Positions 7,348 through 16,326 of a stretch of DNA of 39,306 bases are shown here, in pieces (position 1 is the first letter of the stretch; the number at the start of each line of letters is the position of its first letter). The DNA is from an uncultured Bulleidia sp. GTDB taxonomy: Bacteria > Bacillota_I > Bacilli_A > Erysipelotrichales > Erysipelotrichaceae. The stretch covers positions 1-39,306 of the forward strand of contig CAKVLT010000013.1 in assembly GCA_934757945.1 (NCBI GenBank). The letters run 5' to 3'. The position numbers and the translations under genes were made by a program. The notes beneath the pieces are model-generated. The model was not told the DNA's origin. It searched no databases and saw only the letters and a list, made by a program, of their open reading frames with translations.

Positions 7348-8013
7348 CTTCAGCACTTCTTTCAGCTTTGATAAATCAGAAATACAGTAATCTGCCTCAG
7401 TTGTGTGTGCTTCGCCCACAAAGCATGTAACCATGCCTGCATTTGCGCCGCAGATATCACTGGAAAGGGAATCTCCCACCATCAGACACTGATCAGCAGA
7501 TATACCCTCAAGATGCTGTAAACAATAGTCAAAGAATTCTTTTGACGGTTTACTGTACCCAATCTTTTCAGAAATAAAATACTGTGAAAAACAGTTCTGG
7601 ATCTTTGCTATCTGCAATCTGTGCACCTGTTGTTCATAAGGTCCGTTACTTGCGACTGCAAGTACATATCCTTCTTCTTTAAGAAATGCAAGTATTTCTT
7701 CCACATGGGGCATCAATATGGCACTGTCATATAAAGATGCACGGAAGTATTCTTCAAATGATGGCCCGTCACACTCAAACCCCAGTGCTTTAAAGACATT
7801 GACAAAACGTATCTTTTTCAACGTTTCAAAATCCAGTTTCCCCATTTCCAGCTGTCTCCATAACTTTGAATTTTCAAGTTCAAAAATATCAAACATATAG
7901 GGTTCATAAGCTGGTAACCCAAAATGTGCAAATCCGTTTTGCAACGCCTCTTTGACATACCCGTCAAAACTTAACAGTGTGTTATCAATATCCAGTAATA
8001 CTGCTTTAATCAT
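7333..8013 (-). CDS. YjjG-type HAD hydrolase (putative nucleotidase)
   Basis: A 226-residue subfamily IA haloacid-dehalogenase. Motif I is LLDIDNTLLSF, motif II the Ser in VASNGPYEQQ, motif III the Lys in GYSKPSKEFF, motif IV VGDSLSSDICGA; all are intact. Cap-region features such as SKLWRQLEMGKL and RFVNVFKALG fit the YjjG group, which removes phosphate from pyrimidine nucleoside monophosphates, often non-canonical ones. The ATG directly follows the TAG stop of the HerA-like ATPase gene (TAGATG), so the two genes form an operon. The substrate is by homology only. Confidence 0.88.
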   Translation of the reverse strand: MIKAVLLDIDNTLLSFDGYVKEALQNGFAHFGLPAYEPYMFDIFELENSKLWRQLEMGKLDFETLKKIRFVNVFKALGFECDGPSFEEYFRASLYDSAILMPHVEEILAFLKEEGYVLAVASNGPYEQQVHRLQIAKIQNCFSQYFISEKIGYSKPSKEFFDYCLQHLEGISADQCLMVGDSLSSDICGANAGMVTCFVGEAHTTEADYCISDLSKLKEVLKKING

Positions 8014-9480
8014 CTATTTTATAAATCCTTTCAAAAACTTCTTTGCAGAACGCACACCCATATTTACAAGTTCATTTTCCACTTTATTGACTGCTTTTCT
8101 CTGCAATCTTCCTGCCCATTGGTCTTTCTGCTTTGTAACACGGGCCTTTTCCTTTGCCTTTTGAGCTTCTTCTATTGCGGCCTCTTTCTCTTTTTCTTCA
8201 GCATCCAGAATTCTTTCCATCTCTTCATAGGCACTGTCCGGATCAAAAGCCTTTTCATACTTTCCATAGATAGAATCAGAAGAAATGTACTGCTGTACTA
8301 TCATATCCTCCAGAATTCCCATCTTCGACTGTGGTGGCAGGATCTTTGTCACTTCCACTACAGAAGGTGTACCTTCACTGTCTAATACAGAAACTAATGC
8401 CTGTCCTGTTTTCAGCTGTGTAATCTGTTCAGAAGTATCAAAAGCTGGATTGGCTCTGAAACTGTCTGCTGCCAGTTTTACTGCACGTATCTCCGTTGGT
8501 GTATAGGCACGTAAAGCATGCTGGATACGATTACCAAGCTGTGCAAGAACAGAATCCGGAATATCCGCAGGATTCTGCGTGATAAAAAACACTCCTACAC
8601 CCTTGGAACGTATCAGCTTGACAGTTCTTTCTATGTTCCTTAAAAACTCTTTGGAAGCTCCATCAAACAACAAATGTGCTTCATCAAAGAAGAAGACAAC
8701 TTTAGGATTTTCTGTGTCCCCTACTTCAGGAAGAGTTGTATATAACTCTTCCAGCATCCAGTTTAAGAACACTGCATACAGTAAAGGATGCTGAAACAAC
8801 TCTTCACATTCCAGAATATTCATCATACCCAGGCCACCTTCTGTAGTGATCCAGTCCTGAATATTCAATGCAGGCATACCAAAGAAAATATCTCCGCCTT
8901 CCTGTTCCAGTTTCAATACCTTTCTTTGAATCACCCCTGTAGTTGCCCTGGCAATATTACCGTATTTACCACTTAATTCAGCAGAGTGTTCACTGACATA
9001 CTGCACCATGGCCTGAAGATCTTTGATATCGATAATATCCAGTTCCATATCTTCAGCTATTTTAAAGATGATTGTCAATACACCTTCCTGCGCTTCTGTT
9101 AATTCCAGTGCTCTTGCAAAAAGACGTGGGCCCATTTCCTGTATACTTGCACGTACAGGATGTCCCTTCTTCTGAAAGACATCAAAGAAATGGACAGGAT
9201 ATTTCTGAACAGGAAACGTTTCTATTCCCATAGAATTCAGTCTTTCCTGAATCACAGAAAGATCTCCCTCCTGTATCATGCCTGTAAGGTCTGCTTTTAC
9301 ATCCGCAATAACAGTCGCAATACCCAATTGGCTCATAGATTCTGCCAATACTTTTAAAGTGATGGTTTTTCCTGTACCTGTAGCACCGGCAATCAGCCCG
9401 TGTCTGTTTAACATGGAAGGATATACATAGATATCTTTTTCTTCTGCTTTACCCAATAGAATCTTATTATCTTTAATCAT
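8014..9480 (-). CDS. HerA-like / DUF853 family ATPase
   Basis: A 488-residue P-loop ATPase of the HerA-FtsK group, DUF853 (YjgR-like). The Walker A motif is GATGTGKT near residue 35, Walker B is VVFFFDEAHLLF near 265, followed by FITQNPADIPDSVLAQLGNR, a conserved stretch of this family. The C-terminus (about 400-460) is a Glu/Lys/Ala-rich likely coiled coil, then a basic tail. HerA relatives pump or unwind DNA, but the cellular role of DUF853 proteins is not established. A ribosome site (AGAGGA) precedes the ATG. First gene of an operon with the YjjG-type HAD. Confidence 0.88.
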   Translation of the reverse strand: MIKDNKILLGKAEEKDIYVYPSMLNRHGLIAGATGTGKTITLKVLAESMSQLGIATVIADVKADLTGMIQEGDLSVIQERLNSMGIETFPVQKYPVHFFDVFQKKGHPVRASIQEMGPRLFARALELTEAQEGVLTIIFKIAEDMELDIIDIKDLQAMVQYVSEHSAELSGKYGNIARATTGVIQRKVLKLEQEGGDIFFGMPALNIQDWITTEGGLGMMNILECEELFQHPLLYAVFLNWMLEELYTTLPEVGDTENPKVVFFFDEAHLLFDGASKEFLRNIERTVKLIRSKGVGVFFITQNPADIPDSVLAQLGNRIQHALRAYTPTEIRAVKLAADSFRANPAFDTSEQITQLKTGQALVSVLDSEGTPSVVEVTKILPPQSKMGILEDMIVQQYISSDSIYGKYEKAFDPDSAYEEMERILDAEEKEKEAAIEEAQKAKEKARVTKQKDQWAGRLQRKAVNKVENELVNMGVRSAKKFLKGFIK

Positions 9481-9503
9481 AATTCTTATCCTCTTATGTC
9501 AGT

Positions 9504-9533
9504 ATTATACGCATAACCGTGGTCTCTTCACAA
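9504..9533 (-). promoter_or_regulatory. promoter of the HerA-like ATPase gene
   Basis: On the minus strand TTGTGA (plus 9528-9533), 18-base spacer, perfect TATAAT (plus 9504-9509), about 23 bases before the ATG. Confidence 0.6.
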
Positions 9534-9541
9534 CTGCACCT

Positions 9542-9572
9542 TAAAAAAGAACCGGATAACATACATCCGATT
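9542..9572 (-). terminator. terminator of the aldo/keto reductase gene
   Basis: On the minus strand AAGAATCGGAT and ATCCGGTTCTT pair (one G-U) around a short loop, followed by TTTT. It lies just past the reductase stop. Confidence 0.8.
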
Positions 9573-9579
9573 CTTATAC

Positions 9580-10608
9580 TTACTGCACTTTTGTCTTTCC
9601 TGCCAGCACGTTTTTATAATCTTCCAGATTCTTCTGCAATAAAGCAGGCGTATCCAGTTCATACGGACACTTTGCCTTACATGCATTGCAATGAAGACAG
9701 GTTTCAATCTTTGCCATTTCCTTTTGCCAGTAGGTATTTAACCAGGCTTCAGACGGCGCTCTTCTTAACATCAGTGACATACGCGCACACTGATTGATCG
9801 TAATTCCCTGAGGACAAGGCATACAATACCCGCACCCTCTGCAGAAATCACCCGATAATTCTTCCTGTTCTTTTGCAATAAAAGCAGCTGTTTCTTCATC
9901 CATACAAGGTGTATCACTCATGTAGGATATCCATTCTTCCAGTTCTTTTTCCTTCTGAATTCCCCAGATAGGTAATGTATTAGGATACTGACACATATAG
10001 GCCATGGCGGCTCTGGAGTTACTGATCAATCCCCCGGCAAGTCCCTTCATGCATACAAATCCCATATCTTTTTCCTGACACATCTGTACAAGTCTGATTT
10101 CCTGCGGACCAGACAGATAACTGAAAGGAAACTGCATAGTTTCATACAAACCGGATTCCACACATTCATACGCAACACCTATCTTATGGGCTGTCACACC
10201 GATATGTCTGATTTTCCCCTGTTTTTTAGCTTCCAGCATGCATTCATACATGCCAGTACCATCACCAGGCTTATAACATTGCCCAACACAATGAAACTGA
10301 TACACGTCAATGTACTCCGTCTGCAGTTTTTCCAGAGAAGTTTCCAGATCTTTCCAGAAATCTTCAGGTGTAGTCGCTGCAGTCTTTGTAGCAATATACA
10401 CCTTATCCCTCATGTCCTTAAAAGCTTCTCCTACCTTTTCTTCAGAATCAGAGTAGGCTCTTGCCGTATCAAAATAGCGCATACCACCTTCATAAGCTTT
10501 TCTTAAAAGATACACTGCCTCTTCCTTTGAAATACGCTGTACAGGTAAAGCACCAAACGCATTCTGCGGTACAGTGATACCTGTTTTTCCCAAAGTCACC
10601 ATTTTCAT
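9580..10608 (-). CDS. aldo/keto reductase with C-terminal 4Fe-4S ferredoxin domain
   Basis: A 342-residue fusion. Residues 1-250 form an aldo/keto reductase barrel with the catalytic tetrad visible as FDTARAYSDSE (Asp, Tyr), YIATKT (Lys) and YQFHCV (His). Residues 265-325 carry two cluster motifs, CRGCGYCMPCP and CLHCNACKAKCP, typical of bacterial 4Fe-4S aldo/keto reductases. It probably passes electrons from ferredoxin-type clusters or NAD(P)H to a carbonyl substrate that cannot be named. The start at 10608 is preferred over an upstream one because AAGGAGA lies 8 bases before it. It follows argS, with a hairpin between, and is closed by its own terminator. Confidence 0.9.
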   Translation of the reverse strand: MKMVTLGKTGITVPQNAFGALPVQRISKEEAVYLLRKAYEGGMRYFDTARAYSDSEEKVGEAFKDMRDKVYIATKTAATTPEDFWKDLETSLEKLQTEYIDVYQFHCVGQCYKPGDGTGMYECMLEAKKQGKIRHIGVTAHKIGVAYECVESGLYETMQFPFSYLSGPQEIRLVQMCQEKDMGFVCMKGLAGGLISNSRAAMAYMCQYPNTLPIWGIQKEKELEEWISYMSDTPCMDEETAAFIAKEQEELSGDFCRGCGYCMPCPQGITINQCARMSLMLRRAPSEAWLNTYWQKEMAKIETCLHCNACKAKCPYELDTPALLQKNLEDYKNVLAGKTKVQ

Positions 10609-10628
10609 AATTGTATTCTCCTTAAACA

Positions 10629-10652
10629 AAAGAGTGTCACATGGACACTCTT
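10629..10652 (-). terminator. hairpin terminator after argS
   Basis: On the minus strand AAGAGTGTC-CATG-TGACACTCTT followed by a short TTTTG. The weak T-tract may allow some read-through into the aldo/keto reductase gene 20 bases downstream. Confidence 0.65.
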
Positions 10653-10655
10653 ATA

Positions 10656-12314
10656 TTACATCTTTTCAGGTGCAGTTACACCAACAAGATCCAATGCATT
10701 TTTCAATGTGATCATTGTCGCATGAATCAGACCAAGTCTCTGGTTTGTCAGTTCAAGATTTTCAGGATTGTATACTCTGCATGCATTGTAGTAGCTGTGG
10801 AATACCTTTACCAAAGAGATGATATAGTCTGTAATATGGTTAGGCTTACGACTCTTAGCCGCATTTGCAACTTCCTGAGGGAATTCAGAGATGAGTTTCA
10901 ACATCTGTAATTCCTTTTCTTCTGTCAGCAGATTATAGCTGTCCACTTTTTCAAAAGATGGAACATCTTCTCTTGTAACAATGGAATTCATTCTGCTGTA
11001 AGCATACTGTGCATAATATACAGGGTTATCATTTGTCTTTGTACGTGCCAGATTCATATCAAAGTCCATATGGCTTCCAACGTCCTTAGATACGAAGAAC
11101 CATCTTGCCGCATCCACACCAACATCTTCACACAATTCTCTGATAGTAATGGCATTACCTGTACGTTTGGACATCTTGACTTCCACACCGTTATCCACCA
11201 TTCTTACCATCTGGATCAGGTCTACCACCAGCTGTTCAGGCTTGTAGCCAAGTGCTTCAAGAGCACACTTCATACGGATAACATAGCTGTGATGGTCAGC
11301 ACCCCATAAGTCAATCAGAGTATCATAGCCTCTTTCAAACTTATATACATGGTTGGCAATATCCGGTGTAAGGTAGGTTAATAAGCCTGTACTCTTACGC
11401 AGTACTCTGTCCTTATCATCGCCATATTTACTGGACTTGAACCATAAAGCACCCTCAGCTTCATACGTCAGATCCTTTTTCTTCATTACTTCCAGAACAT
11501 CTTCAATACGTTTGGAATTATTCTCATAGAAGAAACGTTCATGCATCCAGGAATCAAAATGTACTCTGAAAAGATCAAGATCTTCTCTGATGGCGTCCAG
11601 TTTCATTTCAATGCCTTCATCCTTGAAGTAATTAGTGCGTTCTTCCTCATCTGCATGAAGCCACTTATCTCCGTCTTTAGACTGGATTTTCTTAGCCACT
11701 TCCACAATATCTGCCGCGTGATACCCTTCTTCCGGTAACGGATAAGAAATACCATACAATTCACAATATCTGGAATAAATGGATTCTGCCAGCATATCGA
11801 TCTGATGACCTGCATCATTGACATAGTATTCTCTTAAAACATCATAGCCGGACACTTTTAAGATTCTTGTCAGCGCGTCACCCCATGCCGCGCCACGGGC
11901 ATGACCGCAATGCAGATTTCCTGTAGGGTTGGCAGAGACGTATTCCACCAGCACCTTTTCACCATTACCGACATTGTTAGTACCATATGCCTCTTTTTCT
12001 TCCAGTACTTTGTTAATAACGGAAGATAATGCACTGGCCTTCATACGGAAGTTAATAAATCCAGGATTAGCAAGTTCTACACTTTCTGCACCAGCATAGT
12101 TTTCCTTCAAGTATTCCACCAATGGTTCTGCAATCATCATTGGTGCTTTATGTAACTGCTTGGCTAAGCGCATAGCCACACTTGTGGAATAATCCCCCAT
12201 CTTAGGATCTCTTGGTGTTTCCACAACCACTTGTTTTTCATCAGGTTCTATATCATAGACATGCTTTACAGCATCTTTCACAGCCTGTAAAATTTCTGTT
12301 TCAAAATTACTCAT
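10656..12314 (-). CDS. argS: arginyl-tRNA synthetase
   Basis: A 552-residue class I aminoacyl-tRNA synthetase charging tRNA-Arg. The HIGH-type motif appears in SANPTGNLHCGHARGAAWGD, the KMSK motif as KMSKRTGN, and the C-terminal DALR-type anticodon domain includes YAYSRMNSI. The N-terminal Add-1-like domain starts at MSNFETEILQ. The ATG at 12314 is chosen because AAAGGAAA lies 8 bases upstream; the longer open frame adds nine basic residues without a ribosome site. The leader is short and has no T-box. Confidence 0.97.
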   Translation of the reverse strand: MSNFETEILQAVKDAVKHVYDIEPDEKQVVVETPRDPKMGDYSTSVAMRLAKQLHKAPMMIAEPLVEYLKENYAGAESVELANPGFINFRMKASALSSVINKVLEEKEAYGTNNVGNGEKVLVEYVSANPTGNLHCGHARGAAWGDALTRILKVSGYDVLREYYVNDAGHQIDMLAESIYSRYCELYGISYPLPEEGYHAADIVEVAKKIQSKDGDKWLHADEEERTNYFKDEGIEMKLDAIREDLDLFRVHFDSWMHERFFYENNSKRIEDVLEVMKKKDLTYEAEGALWFKSSKYGDDKDRVLRKSTGLLTYLTPDIANHVYKFERGYDTLIDLWGADHHSYVIRMKCALEALGYKPEQLVVDLIQMVRMVDNGVEVKMSKRTGNAITIRELCEDVGVDAARWFFVSKDVGSHMDFDMNLARTKTNDNPVYYAQYAYSRMNSIVTREDVPSFEKVDSYNLLTEEKELQMLKLISEFPQEVANAAKSRKPNHITDYIISLVKVFHSYYNACRVYNPENLELTNQRLGLIHATMITLKNALDLVGVTAPEKM

Positions 12315-12430
12315 TTTCTGATTTCCTTTCTTTTTATACAATACCCCGTAAAGTGTACCACAAACTCATGAAAAGTACCTATACAAGGTGATACAATGAA
12401 CTTAGAAATATAGTAAAAGGAGATCTCTTT

Positions 12431-13255
12431 ATGTCAAAGAAACCCAATACTGTCAAAAATATAAAGACAGATGCTGCAAAACCATTCATACTCTTCTCCT
12501 TTGATGGTGCAGTGATGTATACAGAGCCGGCAATTCTTGCCACCTATCGTCACGTATTTGAAAAGCTTGGAAACGGCATGGAATTACAGCCTCAGAACGA
12601 TCAGGAAATCTTACGTTCTTCAGAAAAAGAGGTCTTTGAAAAATATTTACCAGAAGTGGATACTATGAAAGCCTTACAGATGTACAACACCTATCAGTCT
12701 TCTCATCTGATTGATATGATTCAGCCAATGCACGGAGTAAGAGATTTATTGCTGTGGTTAAAGCGTAAAGAATATACCATCGGTATTGTTTCAGCAAGGG
12801 ACAGAAATATCATTGTGGATCTGTTACAGCATACTGGTATATTCGAATTCTTCGATATCATTATCGGTACAGCCGGGCATAATCTAGAAAGAAGTGATGC
12901 CATACTCAAAGCCTGCAGGTTAGCCAATGCCCAATCCTGTATCTTTATAACCGATTCCGCCAACAACATTCTTGCAGGTATTGCCTCAGGTGCCTTCACC
13001 ATCGGAATTGTCTCCCACCCGGAAAGAACAGCAGCTCTTTCTGAAGCGGGAGCAGGGTTTCTGACAAAAGATTATCACCAGATCAAAAAACTCATCCAGG
13101 GAGAACCATTCTGGTTAGCATATACACTGTTATATCCTGAAGTCATAGAACGCATGCAGCTGGAAGCACAGAAACGTCAGGAAAAAGAAGAGAAAAAGCT
13201 CAGACAACAACAAAAGAAAAAGAAGAAACAAAACACAAAAACAGCGCAAAAATAA
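12431..13255 (+). CDS. HAD-like protein with a degenerate active site
   Basis: A 274-residue protein with the phosphoglycolate-phosphatase (subfamily IA) layout. Motif I reads LFSFDGAVMYTEP where active enzymes have DxDGT: the nucleophile Asp is Ser. Motif II (IVSARD) is kept, the motif III Lys region is altered (ERSDAILKA), and motif IV reads FITDSANNILAG instead of GDxxxD. The fold is probably intact but phosphatase chemistry is unlikely. The last 30 residues are a Lys/Gln/Glu-rich basic tail (KLRQQQKKKKKQNTK), as in nucleic-acid or ribosome-binding proteins. The ribosome site AAAGGAGA precedes the ATG. Single-gene unit divergent from argS. Role unknown. Confidence 0.82.
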   Translation: MSKKPNTVKNIKTDAAKPFILFSFDGAVMYTEPAILATYRHVFEKLGNGMELQPQNDQEILRSSEKEVFEKYLPEVDTMKALQMYNTYQSSHLIDMIQPMHGVRDLLLWLKRKEYTIGIVSARDRNIIVDLLQHTGIFEFFDIIIGTAGHNLERSDAILKACRLANAQSCIFITDSANNILAGIASGAFTIGIVSHPERTAALSEAGAGFLTKDYHQIKKLIQGEPFWLAYTLLYPEVIERMQLEAQKRQEKEEKKLRQQQKKKKKQNTKTAQK

Positions 13256-13267
13256 CGCTGTTTTTTT
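13241..13267 (+). terminator. terminator between convergent genes
   Basis: ACAGCG ... CGCTGT with seven T. The HAD-like gene's TAA lies in the loop. An A-rich upstream arm would also make it work on the minus strand for the choloylglycine-hydrolase-family gene. Confidence 0.85.
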
Positions 13268-13280
13268 AGTACAACATATT

Positions 13281-14435
13281 TTATTTCAAACTATAATGCA
13301 ATGTATGTTCAGGACTGTCCCAATGTTCATTGGCAATCCAGTAACTTGTCAGATTGGTTAAGTTATATACCGCACTATGCACAGTAGTACCCTTGGTTTT
13401 ATCTCCTTCTACAACCCAGGTTCTTCTTCCTACTCCCTGCAGCACATCCATGGCCGCCTGTTCATCTTCGATAATTCCCTCTGTCGGTGCCAGGGCATCT
13501 GTTATAAAGGAATATCTGTCATACCCTTTTGCCTCATCCATAGATGGATAATAGTCAGGCTGTACGATAAAGTTTGTGACTACCTGGTATGGCTGTATAT
13601 TTCTTGTCACTTTAAACTCTCTCTGGCTGCCATCATTATCCGTGATGTCACTTTTCCCTGCCCATTCCAGAATGGCACTGTTGCCTGCTTTATCTGCCAC
13701 CATATAATGATAGGAAGTACCTGCAGAATCATGCATATCGTATTGTGAAGCCAGTTCAATTGCCTCTTCCACATTGTCCGCATAATCCAGAATCAATCGC
13801 AGCAATGTGGTAGATGTAATATCCGGTTTCTCTGTATTCTGATTTGTTGGAGACGTTGGTTCTCCCTGATAAGTCATGTAAATACCACATGCCACGCCGG
13901 CATCATTGATACCATCTAAAGGAATATAGGGTGCTGCCAGCAATAATGCTTTTTCTTTAATACCTGTAATACCTGTTTTTTCATCAATTCCCAGAAACTG
14001 TAAGTCTATAGTAGAAACAGAGGCATGTCTGCCTTTTGGATTTGTATGCACAATAGCCGTATTCGTCTCATCAAAGTCATAGTTTCTTCCAAACACAAAC
14101 TGGTGATCTTCTGTCCAGGCAGTAAAAGAGGAACAGGCAATTTCCTTTGTTTTAATTGTCATTGGTATGACACCCTTCGTAATATTGCCTGTAATAAACT
14201 GAATCAGTTCTTCATCACTGGAAACTCCACCCTGCTTTAAGAAATCGTCAAAATAATAGTCCCCGGACACATTCATCTCATAGGTATATCCATCATCATG
14301 AGACAGATCCTGATCAATAATGGTTGTAATGGAAGCTATTGTTGCAATCTCATTGTGCCAGAGTGCAAATATGCCTGTCACAGCCACAAGAATCACACTC
14401 AATACAACTATCCATACTTTTTTAAATACTTTCAT
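13281..14435 (-). CDS. choloylglycine hydrolase family (linear amide C-N hydrolase), membrane-anchored
   Basis: A 384-residue Ntn-type hydrolase of the family that includes bile-salt hydrolase and penicillin V acylase. The nucleophile is Cys101 in IACSSFTAWT, followed by the conserved FGRNYDFDE. The first 26 residues (FKKVWIVVLSVILVAVTGIF) form a signal anchor or signal peptide, so the enzyme acts at the surface or outside. About 100 residues precede the Cys, so the protein must be processed to free it, unlike classical bile-salt hydrolases that start at Cys2. Substrate (bile salt, acyl-homoserine lactone, penicillin or another amide) cannot be told from sequence. Its promoter carries two palindromic operators. 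Single-gene unit. Confidence 0.85.
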   Translation of the reverse strand: MKVFKKVWIVVLSVILVAVTGIFALWHNEIATIASITTIIDQDLSHDDGYTYEMNVSGDYYFDDFLKQGGVSSDEELIQFITGNITKGVIPMTIKTKEIACSSFTAWTEDHQFVFGRNYDFDETNTAIVHTNPKGRHASVSTIDLQFLGIDEKTGITGIKEKALLLAAPYIPLDGINDAGVACGIYMTYQGEPTSPTNQNTEKPDITSTTLLRLILDYADNVEEAIELASQYDMHDSAGTSYHYMVADKAGNSAILEWAGKSDITDNDGSQREFKVTRNIQPYQVVTNFIVQPDYYPSMDEAKGYDRYSFITDALAPTEGIIEDEQAAMDVLQGVGRRTWVVEGDKTKGTTVHSAVYNLTNLTSYWIANEHWDSPEHTLHYSLK

Positions 14436-14467
14436 ATTCCCTTCCTGTCTGATGCATTCATCACAAA

Positions 14468-14520
14468 TGTTGATAAGTCAACAAAGGAGAGTATATGCAG
14501 TACATGTTGATTTGTCAACA
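14468..14520 (-). promoter_or_regulatory. promoter with twin palindromic operators (choloylglycine-hydrolase-family gene)
   Basis: On the minus strand TTGACA (plus 14513-14518), 17-base spacer, TATACT (plus 14490-14495), close to an ideal promoter. Two copies of TGTTGA-N4-TCAACA flank it: 14505-14520 contains the -35, and 14468-14483 starts at about the predicted transcript start. Centres are 37 bp apart. This is the layout of a tightly repressed promoter; the repressor is not in the window. Confidence 0.8.
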
Positions 14521-14533
14521 AGCATGTCAAAAA

Positions 14534-14558
14534 AAGTGATGTGTTCAGCACATCACTT
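14534..14558 (-). terminator. terminator of the MBL-Nif3 operon
   Basis: On the minus strand AAGTGATGTG and CACATCACTT form a perfect 10-bp stem with a 5-base loop followed by TTTTT. The stop codon of the Nif3-like gene is inside the stem. Confidence 0.9.
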
Positions 14559-15434
14559 CAGTATAAATGTATTCATATCCCCAGACTGTACATAAGTCAT
14601 TGGAATCTTCGAAGTTCCTAAAGCTTCAGGCAGCCATTGGAGCATATACTTCATACCCGGTTCTTCAACATTGAAATGTCCTACAGCCAGAATAGCTTTG
14701 GTATCCCCCAGCATCATACCATCTCTCATATACTCATTGGTAGTATAATCAATCAATTCCAGTGTAATCAGACAGTCAATATCATTTTTATTGATTGCAG
14801 AGATTGTCTGTTTATCCGCAAATCCTATCTGATGCATAGGTATCGCCACTTTATGCACCACTGTATCAGGATTACCAATGGTTCGAATACCATTCAATTC
14901 TGCACCATCAATAATTTTCTTTGCAAGATCTCCAACAGTAATACCATTTTCAAAACGTAATTCTAAAGGTATCTCTCCGTATTGCACACAAGAGCCGATT
15001 TTAGGCACATAGTTTTCCAACAATCCTGTTTCATACAGGAACCCTTTGAAAATACCGTCATACCATCCTCCTTTTCCGTTTGGTAATCCGGAATGAATAT
15101 AATCATGGTCTCTCCAAACAGTAATACCAGCTTCCGCCAATAATGCCTTCTTTCTCAGATATACCTTATTCTGTTCTTCTTCCAGCCAGTCTGTATGATC
15201 TCCATGGTTCCAGAATAGAGCTTCATGAGAAATAATCAGATTTGCCCCAAGTTCTTTTGCATGTTGTATCACTTCCACAGATGCAAAACATGTAGTGACT
15301 ATGCCCGTGCATTCTTTATCTGTAGTTCCAAATAACACCTGATCTCTGGTTGTTTCATCATTGATTGGTGTGCCATCTTTGCTTACTCCTCTGGAGTACT
15401 TCTTAATACGATCAATCACTTCCTGAATTTTCAT
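14553..15434 (-). CDS. Nif3-like dinuclear metal centre protein
   Basis: A 293-residue member of the Nif3/YqfO (DUF34) family, hexameric proteins with a two-metal site. Family landmarks visible are LGANLIISHEALFW (metal-binding His) in the N-terminal half and ILAVGHFNVEEPG near the C-terminus (His, Glu). The family's true activity is unsettled; the old label GTP cyclohydrolase type 2 is doubtful. A ribosome site (AAAGGAT) lies 5' of the ATG. It follows the MBL-fold hydrolase gene by 8 bases, so they share a transcript. Confidence 0.85.
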   Translation of the reverse strand: MKIQEVIDRIKKYSRGVSKDGTPINDETTRDQVLFGTTDKECTGIVTTCFASVEVIQHAKELGANLIISHEALFWNHGDHTDWLEEEQNKVYLRKKALLAEAGITVWRDHDYIHSGLPNGKGGWYDGIFKGFLYETGLLENYVPKIGSCVQYGEIPLELRFENGITVGDLAKKIIDGAELNGIRTIGNPDTVVHKVAIPMHQIGFADKQTISAINKNDIDCLITLELIDYTTNEYMRDGMMLGDTKAILAVGHFNVEEPGMKYMLQWLPEALGTSKIPMTYVQSGDMNTFILK

Positions 15435-15442
15435 ATTCTTTT

Positions 15443-16273
15443 TTATCCTTTCCTGTAGATTTTATCCTCTACATACAGCACATTACCTTCTGAACCATCT
15501 GCACGTTTTCTTTCTTCATTTAACTTTCTTGCAATAAAACAAGGGGTTCCATGAAACTCAAACGGCTGATGGTCATCTGTTTTATCTAAAATAGATTGTA
15601 CTATACGTATATCTTCATCCAGTAATTCTTTTGGGGATTCACATGTACCATGTTGTCTTAAAATACGATCATACTGCGTTTCATATTCTTTCAGCTTTAG
15701 CAGTGTCTGCATATATTCCTCAAGCGACGTAGCCTCCTCAGAAATAAACAATGTAAACACCCCACAGGCATCCCCAAACAAAATAGTCCTGTCTTCAGGT
15801 ACAAGAAACACCATCATTCCTTTTGTGTGTCCTGGTGCAGCGATACATTGCACATGTACATTTCCAAGATCAAATACCATACCATCCTGTAAATCCTTAA
15901 AAGAATGTGTATACATCTGTACAAACATATCTTCCGGATACTTATCAATATTCTTTACAAAACTTTTTAAAAACTCTTTTCTTGCAGGTACTGTGCCTTT
16001 TTTCTGATACAGAGCAATATCTGCCGGATGAATGTATACCTCATCCCATTCTCCACACCCACCAGCATGGTCAAGATGCCCATGTGACAACACAACATCG
16101 TACTCATGGTCAGAAATAGAATCTACATATTTTTTCAATTCTCCAAATCCATATCCTGTATCTATGAGTAAATCTCTATCTTTTCCTATCACATAATACA
16201 CACAGGCATCATTCCAAAACGGTCTTATTCTGAGTATATGTTCTGTTACCAGTTCTTTTGTATAAAATTCCAT
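15443..16273 (-). CDS. metallo-beta-lactamase fold hydrolase
   Basis: A 276-residue MBL-fold protein. The zinc-binding motif HxHxDH is seen as SHGHLDHAGG, with further ligands in APGHTKGMM (His) and LFGDACG (Asp). An N-terminal strand region precedes (WNDACVYYVIGKDRDLLIDT). Similar proteins include glyoxalase II-like thioesterases and lactonases; the substrate cannot be assigned. First gene of an operon with the Nif3-like gene. The ATG at 16273 has a GGAGA ribosome site. Confidence 0.88.
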   Translation of the reverse strand: MEFYTKELVTEHILRIRPFWNDACVYYVIGKDRDLLIDTGYGFGELKKYVDSISDHEYDVVLSHGHLDHAGGCGEWDEVYIHPADIALYQKKGTVPARKEFLKSFVKNIDKYPEDMFVQMYTHSFKDLQDGMVFDLGNVHVQCIAAPGHTKGMMVFLVPEDRTILFGDACGVFTLFISEEATSLEEYMQTLLKLKEYETQYDRILRQHGTCESPKELLDEDIRIVQSILDKTDDHQPFEFHGTPCFIARKLNEERKRADGSEGNVLYVEDKIYRKG

Positions 16274-16292
16274 ATAGTCTCCACTACAACTA

Positions 16293-16313
16293 AAGAGGAC
16301 GTACCGTCCTCTT
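16293..16313 (-). terminator. hairpin after the PTS gene
   Basis: A perfect 9-bp stem AAGAGGACG / CGTCCTCTT with a 3-base loop. The T-tract on the minus strand is only three bases, so termination may be partial or the hairpin may stabilise the 3' end. Confidence 0.6.
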
Positions 16314-16326
16314 CAGAATTCTTTGA

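Noticed and set aside
12315..12430. Possible T-box leader for argS
   Set aside because: The region is too short and has no T-box sequence or antiterminator.
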